Source: Gammaproteobacteria bacterium (GTDB taxonomy: Bacteria; Pseudomonadota; Gammaproteobacteria; S144-34). Taken from it: a stretch of DNA of 8,396 bases. The stretch covers positions 1-8,396 of the forward strand of contig WGBS01000057.1 in assembly GCA_015494165.1 (NCBI GenBank). The letters are read 5' to 3'. Of this stretch, positions 1-8,339 are shown piece after piece (position 1 is the stretch's first letter; each line of letters opens with the position of its first letter). The position numbers and the translations under genes are program-made. The notes under the pieces are model-generated. The model did no database searches. It saw only the letters and a program-made list of their open reading frames with translations, and was not told the origin of the DNA.

Positions 1-95
1 ACCTGGCGCAGGGCCTCGACCACGCGCTCGCGCAGCCCGCCCCCGGCGCCCTCGCCGGTCCCGCCGCCACCCTGATCCGTGCCCTCTGCCGCCAT
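1..95 (-). CDS. sufT: SufT/MIP18-family (DUF59) iron-sulfur assembly protein, N-terminal fragment
   Basis: Only the first 31 codons are present; the gene runs off the left edge. The start is the ATG at 95-93, five bases after the sufU stop, with GGAG at 107-104 lying 8 bases upstream. The protein begins with a Gly-rich, probably disordered stretch of about 20 residues, followed by LRERVVEALRQV. That segment matches the opening helix of DUF59/MIP18 proteins, which usually continues into a conserved YDPEIPVNIYELGLIY-type motif that lies outside this window. SufT proteins act in iron-sulfur cluster maturation and are commonly the last gene of sufBCDSU operons. The family call rests on one short helix plus operon position, so it is moderate only. 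Confidence 0.6.
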   Translation of the reverse strand, partial: MAAEGTDQGGGGTGEGAGGGLRERVVEALRQ

Positions 96-100
96 CGCCC

Positions 101-547
101 TCACTCCGTCGAGACCTGCTCCTGCCCCTCGATGGCGGCATGGAGCGTGTGCCAGGCGAGCGTCGCGCACTTGACGCGCGCCGGGAACTCCTTGACGCCG
201 GCGAGCACCTCGAGCTTGCCGAGCTCGACCGGCTCGCCCGCCGGCTCGTCCATGATCATGGCGTGGAAGCCGCGGAACAGCCGCTCGGCCTCCTCCAGCG
301 TCCTGCCCCTGACGGACTCGGTGAGCAGCGAGGCCGAGGCGGTGGAGATGGCGCACCCCTTGCCCTCGAAGGCCACGTCCTCGATGCGCCCGTCCTCGCC
401 CACCTTCAGGTAGAGGGTGAGCTGGTCGCCGCACAGGGGGTTGAAGCCCTCGGCCCTGTGCGTGGCGCCCTCCAGACGGCCGAAGTTCCGCGGGTTGCGG
501 TTGTGGTCGAAGATGACCTCCTGATAGAGATCGCGCAGGTCGCTCAT
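101..547 (-). CDS. sufU: SufU, zinc-dependent sulfur-transfer protein of the SUF system
   Basis: This 148-residue protein has the IscU/SufU fold. It is expected to take persulfide sulfur from SufS and hand it to the SufBCD scaffold in the cytoplasm. The zinc or sulfur ligands are visible: Cys39 and Asp41 in NPLCGDQ, Cys65 in GKGCAIS, and Cys127 in RVKCATL. The stretch of about 20 residues after Cys65 (GRTLEEAERLF onward) is the insertion that separates SufU from IscU, and the IscU LPPVK motif is absent. The start ATG (547-545) overlaps the sufS stop as ATGA, so translation is probably coupled. It is best known in Gram-positive bacteria but also occurs in other phyla. No SufE-like gene is visible here, which fits SufU as the sole sulfur acceptor. 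Confidence 0.95.
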   Translation of the reverse strand: MSDLRDLYQEVIFDHNRNPRNFGRLEGATHRAEGFNPLCGDQLTLYLKVGEDGRIEDVAFEGKGCAISTASASLLTESVRGRTLEEAERLFRGFHAMIMDEPAGEPVELGKLEVLAGVKEFPARVKCATLAWHTLHAAIEGQEQVSTE

Positions 548-1803
548 CGTCCGAACATGCTCCGTACCCGGTGGAGCGCCGCCACCAGGGCGTCGATGTC
601 CTCGCGCGTGTTGTAGAGCGCGAAGGAGGCGCGCGCGGTCGCCGGCACGCCGTAGCGCTGCATGACGGGCATGGCGCAGTGGTGGCCGGCGCGCACCGCC
701 ACCCCCTCGTGGTCGAGGATGGTGCCGACGTCGTGCGGGTGGATGTCGTCGAAGACGAAGGAAACCAGGCCCGCGCGCTCGCGCGCGCGGCCGATGAGGC
801 GCAGGCCCGGCACCTCGGCGAGCGCCTCGTCGGCGTAGGCGAGCAGCTCGCGCTCGTGGCGGGCGATGGCCTCCAGCCCCACGCCCCGCACGTAGTCGAT
901 GGCCGCGCCGAGGCCGATGGCGCCGACGATGTGCGGGGTGCCGGCCTCGAACTTGGCCGGCGGCGGCGCCCAGGTGCTGCCCTCGAAGGTGACCTGGCGG
1001 ATCATCTCGCCGCCGCCCTGGTAGGGCGGCATGGCCTCGAGGAGCTCGCGCCGCGCCCACAGCACGCCGATGCCGGTGGGCCCGTAGAGCTTGTGCCCCG
1101 AGAAGGCGTAGAAGTCGCAGCCGAGGGCCTGCACGTCGACCGGCATGTGCGGCGCCGCCTGCGCGCCGTCGACCAGGGCCAGGGCGCCGTGGGCGTGGGC
1201 GATCTCGACGAGCCGCCGCACGGGATTGATGGTGCCGAGGGCGTTGGAGAGCTGCGTGACGGCGACGATGCGCGTGCGCTCGCCGCACAGGCGCTCGAAC
1301 TCCTCGACCAGCAGGTTGCCGTCGTCGTCGATGGGCGCCACGCGCAGCACCGCGCCGGTGCGCTCGCACACGAGCTGCCAGGGCACGATGTTGGAGTGGT
1401 GCTCCATCTCCGTGACCAGCACCTCGTCGCCAGGGCGCAGGTTGGCGCCGCCCCAGCTCGCGGCTACCAGGTTGATGGCCTCGGTGGTGCCGCGCACGAA
1501 GACGATCTCGCGCCGGTCGGGGGCGTTGAGGAAGGCGCGCACCTTCTCGCGCGCGCCCTCGTAGGCCTCGGTCGCGCGCTCGCTCAGCCAGTGCACGCCG
1601 CGGTGCACGTTGGAGTACTCGCGCGCGTAGTAGTGCTGGACCGCCTCCAGCACCGCCCGCGGCTTGTGCGCGGTGGCGGCGTTGTCCAGGTAGACGAGCG
1701 GCCGGCCGCGCACCTCCTGCGCGAGCGCCGGGAAGTCGCGCCGCAGGCGCTCGACGTCGAGGGCCCCGACCGTGGCGGCCACGCTGCGCTCCGGCGCGCT
1801 CAT
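544..1803 (-). CDS. sufS: SufS, type II cysteine desulfurase (PLP-dependent)
   Basis: This 419-residue enzyme converts L-cysteine to L-alanine and leaves a persulfide for SufU. Visible active-site features are the PLP lysine Lys238 in SGHKLYGPTG, the base-stacking His135 in EMEHHSN, Asp212 in VDGAQ, the catalytic Cys376 in RAGHHCAMP, and Arg391 in TARASFALYNT. These line up with E. coli SufS Lys226, His123 and Cys364 at a constant offset of 12. His357 in HPHDV lies 19 residues before the catalytic Cys. That is the position of the His that binds SufU zinc in Bacillus SufS; E. coli SufS, which uses SufE, has Tyr there. The residue therefore agrees with the sufU neighbour. The start overlaps the sufD stop (ATGA) and the end overlaps the sufU start. 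Length is normal for the family. Confidence 0.97.
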   Translation of the reverse strand: MSAPERSVAATVGALDVERLRRDFPALAQEVRGRPLVYLDNAATAHKPRAVLEAVQHYYAREYSNVHRGVHWLSERATEAYEGAREKVRAFLNAPDRREIVFVRGTTEAINLVAASWGGANLRPGDEVLVTEMEHHSNIVPWQLVCERTGAVLRVAPIDDDGNLLVEEFERLCGERTRIVAVTQLSNALGTINPVRRLVEIAHAHGALALVDGAQAAPHMPVDVQALGCDFYAFSGHKLYGPTGIGVLWARRELLEAMPPYQGGGEMIRQVTFEGSTWAPPPAKFEAGTPHIVGAIGLGAAIDYVRGVGLEAIARHERELLAYADEALAEVPGLRLIGRARERAGLVSFVFDDIHPHDVGTILDHEGVAVRAGHHCAMPVMQRYGVPATARASFALYNTREDIDALVAALHRVRSMFGR

Positions 1804-3139
1804 ATCACCCCCTCGGCCTCGCGGCCGGCGAGCAGCACCGCCGTCAGGCGCCGCTCGAGCTGCACCCGCACCGGCTCCAGCGCCATGCGCTCGAGCACGT
1901 CCGAGGCGAAGGCGTAGACCAGGAGGCTGCGCGCGAGCTCGGCGTCGATGCCGCGCGAGCGCAGGTAGAAGAGCGAGGTCTCGTCGAGCTCGCCCACGGT
2001 CGAGCCGTGCGAGCACTTGACGTCGTCGGCGTAGATCTCGAGCTGCGGGCGGCTGTCGGCCTCGGCGTCCTCCGAGAGCAGCAGGTTGTGGTTGGCCTGC
2101 TCGGCGTCGGTGCGCTGCGCGCCCGGGTGCACGACCACGCGCCCGGTGAAGGCGCCGCGCGCGCGGCCGTCGAGCACCCCCTTGTAGAGCTCGCGCGAGA
2201 CGGCCCCGGCGGTGCGGTGCTCGATGCGGGTGTGGTTGTCGACCTGCTGGCGCCCGCCCACCACGTAGGCACCGTAGAGGTGCGTCTCCGCCCCCTCGCC
2301 GGCGAGCTCCACCTGGATGGCGCTGCGCGTCAGGCGCCCGCCGAGGGTGACGTTGTGCGAGACGTAGCGGCTGCCCGCCTCCTGGCGCACGTCGATGCGG
2401 CCCACGTGGCACAGGCCCGCGCCCGACTCGCGCACCACGTAGTGGTCGAGGGCCGCGCCGGCGGCGAGCGCCACCGTGCAGCCGAGGTTGTCGAGGACGT
2501 CGGCCTCGGCGGTGGCGGCGTGGGTCTCGATCACCGTGGCGCGCGCGCCGGCCCCGAGCGTGAGCACGTGGCGCAGGTGGGCGCCGGCCTCGGGCGCGGC
2601 GCTGCGCAGGTGCACGATCTGCAGCGGGCGCTCGAGCGCGACGCCGTCGGCCACGCGCAGCCAGACGCCGTCGGTCATGAAGGCGAGATTGAGCGCCGTG
2701 AAGCCGTCCGCGCCCTCCGGAAGCCGCAGCCACGGCGCCAGCGCCTGCGGCTCGCGCGCCAGCGCCTCGGCCAGCCCCATGACGGTGACACCCTCGGGCA
2801 GCGCGCCCAGCGCCGAGAGCCCCGGCACCAGGAAGCCGTCCACCAGGACGATGCGGTGCGCCTCGAGGCCCTCGAAGGCGAGGGCGCGCACCGCGTCCTC
2901 GGCCACCGGCCCGGGGCCGGCCGCCGGGGGGGCGAGGCGGCGCGCGAGCGCGCGCACGTCGGTGTACTTCCAGTCCTCGTCGCCGCGCGCGGGCAGGCCC
3001 GCGGCGCGGAAGCGCTCGAGCGCCTGCTCGCGCAGGGCCTCGAGCCAGGCGAGGCCCGCGCCCGGCAGGCGCGCACGGCGCTCGCGGAAGGCCGCCGCCA
3101 GGCGCTCGGCCGGATCCGGGCGCGGCTGCGGCTGCGCGC

Positions 3140-3143
<4 letters not shown>
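1800..3143 (-). CDS. sufD: SufD, scaffold subunit of the SufBCD iron-sulfur assembly complex
   Basis: This 447-residue protein pairs with SufB to form the site where iron-sulfur clusters are built, with SufC ATPases bound beneath. The N-terminal third is helical and Ala/Arg-rich, with the conserved DEDWKYTDV motif at about residues 55-63. The centre is beta-helix-like. The C-terminal core has GAFTGRVVVHPGAQ (329-342), QANHNLLLSEDAEAD, and the signature VKCSHGSTVGELDE (375-388). Cys377 and His379 there correspond to E. coli SufD Cys358 and His360, the latter needed at the SufB-SufD interface. The gene overlaps sufC and sufS by 4 bases on either side. Upstream of its ATG there is only a weak ribosome binding site, which suggests it depends on translation of sufC. 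Confidence 0.96.
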
Positions 3144-3919
<776 letters not shown>

Positions 3920-3937
3920 CGTGCGCATACCTCTCCT

Positions 3938-3957
3938 GCGGCCCGCGCACGGGCCGC
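3938..3957 (-). promoter_or_regulatory. Intercistronic hairpin between sufB and sufC
   Basis: A perfect 8-bp stem (GCGGCCCG with CGGGCCGC) closes a 4-base loop that reads UGCG in the minus-strand RNA. UGCG belongs to the UNCG tetraloop class, although its closing pair is G-C rather than the preferred C-G. The stem ends one base before the AGGAG sequence of the sufC ribosome binding site. No U-run follows, so it is not a standard terminator. It may set how much SufC is made relative to SufB, or mark an RNA processing or stability point; that role is inference. Confidence 0.6.
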
Positions 3958-3972
3958 CTTCCGTCATGGCCG

Positions 3973-5418
<1,446 letters not shown>

Positions 5419-5471
5419 CTCTCCCTCCGTCCGCGCCGGCCGCGGGACGCTTGCCTGTCGCCTGGACGGGC

Positions 5472-5489
5472 GGCCGGCGGCCGCCGGCC
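5472..5489 (-). promoter_or_regulatory. 18-bp perfect palindrome in the suf leader
   Basis: The sequence GGCCGGCGGCCGCCGGCC is its own reverse complement. In the minus-strand transcript it would fold into a 7-bp G/C stem with a GGCC loop, roughly 20-40 bases after the predicted start. It could act as an mRNA 5' stabiliser or an attenuating structure, or be chance in GC-rich DNA. No U-run follows on the minus strand, so a simple terminator is unlikely. Confidence 0.5.
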
Positions 5490-5520
5490 TAAAACCGAGT
5501 CGTCAGGTCGGTTATTAGGC
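5487..5520 (-). promoter_or_regulatory. Candidate operator: 12-bp inverted repeat over the suf -10 and start point
   Basis: The left arm GCCTAAAACCGA (5487-5498) and right arm TCGGTTATTAGGC (5508-5520) are reverse complements apart from one extra A at 5514, separated by 9 bases. The repeat covers the predicted -10 box and transcription start of the suf operon, a typical place for a repressor. The outer pattern AAAACC, 13 bases, GG, one base, TATT has the same spacing as the AT-rich/CC...GG/AT-rich frame of type 2 IscR sites. The inner YA and TR positions do not match. The protein that binds is therefore unknown; an IscR/Rrf2-like iron-sulfur sensor is an inference. Confidence 0.55.
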
Positions 5521-5545
5521 TACGGTACCTGAGCAAAACAGTCAA
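5517..5545 (-). promoter_or_regulatory. Predicted sigma70-type promoter of the suf operon
   Basis: On the minus strand TTGACT (5545-5540, five of six consensus bases) is followed after exactly 17 bases by TAGCCT (5522-5517, three of six, with the key T, A and final T). Transcription would start near 5509-5512 and give a leader of about 92 bases before sufB. The good -35 and weak -10 suit a regulated promoter. A weaker second candidate further upstream is listed separately. Confidence 0.6.
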
Positions 5546-5549
5546 ATTC

Positions 5550-5578
5550 TCCGCGACGGGCCGCTGTCCGCGACGGGC
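5550..5578. repeat. 12-bp direct repeat upstream of the suf -35
   Basis: TCCGCGACGGGC occurs at 5550-5561 and again at 5567-5578 without mismatch, a period of 17 bases. The nearer copy ends 4 bases before the -35 element of the suf promoter. Two tandem copies at this position could be an activator site or an accidental duplication. No known regulator motif is recognised. Confidence 0.5.
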
Positions 5579-5600
5579 ATCCCCCTGATCCGAGCCTCGA

Positions 5601-5629
5601 AGAATACCCCACGTGCGGGTCAATTTTAA
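5601..5629 (-). promoter_or_regulatory. Weak second promoter candidate for sufB
   Basis: On the minus strand TTAAAA (5629-5624) and TATTCT (5606-5601) are separated by 17 bases, each with four of six consensus bases. It lies in the AT-richer part of the intergenic region, about 180 bases before sufB. Promoter-like matches are less likely by chance in such GC-rich DNA, but the evidence is weak. Confidence 0.25.
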
Positions 5630-5761
5630 CAACTCCTGATATAGGGGCGCCGCCTTTCCCCCAGTGAGCGTGGCGTTGAGCCTGCGCCGCATGCCGCCAC
5701 ATAAGAGGAGCGGGTGGCATCCGACCGCAACGGGCCGCGCCAGCGGCCGGGAGGTATGGCG

Positions 5762-6268
5762 ATGCACCGCAGGCTCTACTTCGTGCTGCCCGACGCCGGG
5801 CACGCGCGGGCCGCGGCCGCCGACCTCAGGGCGGCCGGCCTCGCCGACGCCCACCTCCACGCCCTTGCCCGGGAGGGCACGGACCTCGCGGGGCTCCCGC
5901 CGGCGAATCCCCGCCAGCGCATCGACACCCTCGGGCGCGCCGAGCGCTGGCTGTGGAACGCCAACCTCGCGCTCTTCGCGCTCGCCCTCGCGGGCCTCGC
6001 CTGGGCGCTGACCGCGGGCGCCGCACTCGCGGCGGCGGTGGCGCTCGCGGTGATGGTGGCCACCGTCACGGCGGGCTACCTGTTCGTCCAGCGCCTCCCG
6101 CACACGCACCTGGAGGAGTTCCGCCAGGCGCTCGCGCACGGCGAGGTGCTCCTGATGGTCGACGTGCCGGCCGGGCGCGTGGCGGAGATCGAGGCGCTGA
6201 TGCGCCGCCGCCATCCCGAGGCCGTGCCGGGCGGCTCCACCTGGACCGTGGACGCCCTCGGCGTCTGA
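5762..6268 (+). CDS. Small two-helix membrane protein, DUF1269-like
   Basis: This 168-residue protein has three parts. A soluble N-terminal segment runs RRLYFVLPDAGHARAAAADL to about residue 60. Two hydrophobic helices follow at about 66-83 and 85-108. A C-terminal segment includes HTHLEEFRQALAHGEVLLMV, then DVPAGRVAEIEALMRRRHPEA. The order (short ferredoxin-like half, membrane hairpin, LMVDVP plus EI..L...RHPEA half) matches proteins labelled DUF1269 or, on thin grounds, magnesium transporter in gammaproteobacteria. Its function is unknown. I chose the ATG at 5762 because GGGAGG (5749-5754) is 7 bases upstream and the family begins at RRLYF. The ATG at 5756 is only 1 base from that site, and an upstream GTG at 5714 adds residues unlike the family. 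A hairpin begins on its stop codon. Confidence 0.8.
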   Translation: MHRRLYFVLPDAGHARAAAADLRAAGLADAHLHALAREGTDLAGLPPANPRQRIDTLGRAERWLWNANLALFALALAGLAWALTAGAALAAAVALAVMVATVTAGYLFVQRLPHTHLEEFRQALAHGEVLLMVDVPAGRVAEIEALMRRRHPEAVPGGSTWTVDALGV

Positions 6269-6308
6269 GCTGCCGGCCCGGGGCCCGCGCCGGCGCGGGC
6301 CGGCAGTT
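6268..6308 (+). terminator. Long hairpin after the DUF1269-like gene, terminator-like
   Basis: The arms at 6271-6280 (TGCCGGCCCG) and 6296-6305 (CGGGCCGGCA) pair perfectly. The stem extends outward by C6270-G6306, a G-U pair and A6268-T6308 to 13 pairs, around a 15-base loop. The stem starts at the last base of the stop codon. Only a short TTT follows the 3' arm, so termination may be partial. The 3' arm ends where the ispG -10 box begins. Confidence 0.55.
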
Positions 6309-6314
6309 TACAAT
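6309..6314 (+). promoter_or_regulatory. Predicted ispG -10 box TACAAT
   Basis: TACAAT matches five of six -10 consensus bases and stands out in otherwise nearly pure G/C sequence. The place where a -35 would lie (about 6286-6291) has no TTGACA-like element and sits in the loop of the preceding hairpin. Transcription would begin near 6321. That leaves about 50 bases of leader before the GTG start at 6372, or none at all if the ATG at 6321 is used. Confidence 0.55.
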
Positions 6315-6371
6315 GGCGCCATGAGTGTCCCCTGCCAGGAGCCCGCGCCCGACGCACCGGGAGGCGTGCCC

Positions 6372-7595
<1,224 letters not shown>

Positions 7596-7614
7596 CAGAT
7601 AGCAGGCCGCGGTT

Positions 7615-7646
7615 CACGGTGGCACCAAGCGAAGCGCACCACCGTG
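7615..7646. repeat. REP-like palindrome between convergent genes
   Basis: CACGGTGG (7615-7622) and CCACCGTG (7639-7646) are perfect 8-bp inverted arms around a 16-base loop containing AAGCGAAGCG. The layout GGTG..AGCGAAGCG..CACC resembles dispersed extragenic palindromes seen in many proteobacterial genomes (from memory). It begins about 20 bases after the ispG stop. There is no U-run on either side, so it is a poor classic terminator, although it may act at the end of both convergent transcripts. Confidence 0.5.
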
Positions 7647-7653
7647 GTCGGCA

Positions 7654-7700
7654 GATCGGTGCGGCGTCTCGCCGATCACCGCGAGCCGTATACCGCGAGC
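7654..7700. repeat. Second inverted repeat plus 9-bp direct repeat
   Basis: GATCGG (7654-7659) pairs with CCGATC (7672-7677). Inside it GGCG-TCT-CGCC (7663-7673) offers an alternative tight hairpin. Directly after, ACCGCGAGC occurs twice (7678-7686 and 7692-7700, period 14). Together with the palindrome at 7615-7646 this fills the 108-base gap between the converging ispG and the unknown gene at 7704-8198. No open reading frame of note lies here. Confidence 0.4.
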
Positions 7701-7703
7701 TGT

Positions 7704-8198
7704 TCACCAGCGAAACTTGTCCCACAGCTCCGGGTGCGCCCAGAAGCGCGGGTTGAGCCAGTCCGGGGTCTCCTTGTAGTCGTGGAGGTCGAAGCGCCAC
7801 AGGCGCCCGTCCTCCCCAACCGGCGTCAGGCCGAGGGCGACGCAGGCCGGCGCCTCCCATCCCGCCGGCACCGGCTCGGGCAGCGCGAGCACGAGCCGGC
7901 GCGCGTGCACATCGCGCAGCGCCGCCACCAGCCGCCCGGCCTCCGCGCACGGGAGGGCGCGGACCACGTCGGGCCCCAGCACGGCGAGGTCCCAGCGCCC
8001 CCCGGGACGCGCGGGATCGGCGAGCGCCGCCGCCGGCGCGCGCCGCACGAGCTCCGGCGGCGGGCGCACGCCCGCCGCCCATGCGGCGACCGCACCCTCC
8101 GGGTCCTCGCCCACGAGCAGCACCGCCCGCGGCCGCCAGCGGCCGAGCAGGTCGCCCAGCACCCGCGCCCGTCCCGCCGCCTCCGCGCGTGCGCCCAT
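7704..8198 (-). CDS. Uncharacterised 164-residue protein with conserved-looking Trp-rich tail (possibly DUF6231)
   Basis: I do not know a function for this protein. The first 105 residues look like a shortened Rossmann or methyltransferase-type alpha/beta domain: PRAVLLVGEDPEGAVAAW (23-40) resembles a glycine-loop strand, RWDLAVLGPDVV (68-79) a second strand with acidic end, and RRLVLALPE (100-108) a third. A full methyltransferase would be longer, so binding of SAM is doubtful. The C-terminus (residues 136-164) is distinctive: FDLHDYK, then TPDWLNPRFWAHPELWDKFRW, ending on Trp. This tail recalls the DUF6231 proteins of gammaproteobacteria, a recollection that needs a profile search. The start ATG at 8198 has only a weak ribosome binding site. 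Codon choice is strongly G/C-ending like its neighbours. It converges on ispG and diverges from moaB. Confidence 0.8.
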   Translation of the reverse strand: MGARAEAAGRARVLGDLLGRWRPRAVLLVGEDPEGAVAAWAAGVRPPPELVRRAPAAALADPARPGGRWDLAVLGPDVVRALPCAEAGRLVAALRDVHARRLVLALPEPVPAGWEAPACVALGLTPVGEDGRLWRFDLHDYKETPDWLNPRFWAHPELWDKFRW

Positions 8199-8232
8199 GC
8201 CGTGTGCCCGTCCGCGCTCGCCCCGCTTCCGG

Positions 8233-8240
8233 TAAGCTTA
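8233..8240. promoter_or_regulatory. Symmetric TAAGCTTA box between divergent genes
   Basis: This 8-bp palindrome is the only AT-rich spot in the 141-base gap between the 7704-8198 gene and moaB. Read on either strand it gives TAAGCT, with the T, A and final T of a -10 element. Transcription would start near 8245 rightward (leader of about 95 bases to moaB) and near 8228 leftward (leader of about 30 bases). No clear -35 is seen on either side. Confidence 0.35.
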
Positions 8241-8329
8241 GCGCGCAGGCGCGCGGGGCGCTGCGCGCACGCCGCTGCCCCCGGAGGGAAGCTCCGAGCG
8301 CAGGGCGGCCGGGGCCGGGCCGCCGTGCG
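8241..8329 (+). promoter_or_regulatory. Hairpin-rich leader of moaB
   Basis: Three successive inverted repeats fill this leader. The first pairs GCGCGCAG (8241-8248) with CTGCGCGC (8261-8268). The second pairs CGGAG (8282-8286) with CTCCG (8292-8296). The third pairs 8299-8310 with 8318-8329: GGCGGCC with GGCCGCC, then CGCA with TGCG, across one G-G mismatch, eleven pairs in all. The last hairpin ends just before the ribosome binding site GGAGG (8331-8335). I could not match it to the known molybdenum cofactor riboswitch. Confidence 0.4.
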
Positions 8330-8339
8330 GGGAGGTGCG

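Larger units (their letters stand above)
5419..5761. other. Divergent intergenic control region between sufB and the DUF1269-like gene
   Basis: These 343 bases contain no convincing gene. From sufB outward they hold a small hairpin next to the sufB ribosome binding site (CCGCG 5431-5435 with CGCGG 5441-5445), an 18-bp palindrome, a 12-bp inverted repeat, the suf promoter and a 12-bp direct repeat. The stretch 5590-5645 is locally AT-richer than the surroundings. For the plus-strand gene the only -10 candidate I see is TATAGG at 5640-5645, with no good -35 at the right distance. A 6-bp inverted repeat (GTGGCG 5670-5675, CGCCAC 5695-5700) lies in that gene's presumed leader. Confidence 0.75.

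Noticed and set aside
571..1917. Long plus-strand open frame across sufS
   Set aside because: It lies opposite sufS and sufD, is rich in Arg, Ala, Gly, His and Val from GC-rich antisense sequence, and has no recognisable motifs. It is a shadow frame.
5521..5545. Type 1 IscR site around GACTGTTTTGCTC
   Set aside because: The left half GACT fits, but the right half reads GCTC instead of AGTC with poor flanks, so it is better explained as the -35 element.
5606..5620. ACCC-N7-GGGT inverted repeat around CACGTG
   Set aside because: It has only four paired bases with a mismatched core, which is too short to support as an operator.
5489..6214. 241-residue minus-strand open frame across the suf control region and the DUF1269-like gene
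   Set aside because: It overlaps the clearly better plus-strand gene and the promoter region, and its residues are antisense-like His/Arg/Gly strings.
7604..7703. Rho-independent terminator for ispG
   Set aside because: Stable inverted repeats are present but no U-run follows on either strand, so I describe them as repeats and not as a terminator.
8282..8329. Molybdenum cofactor riboswitch before moaB
   Set aside because: The hairpins are present, but I could not align the conserved bases of the known motif by eye. It is kept only as an unclassified structured leader.
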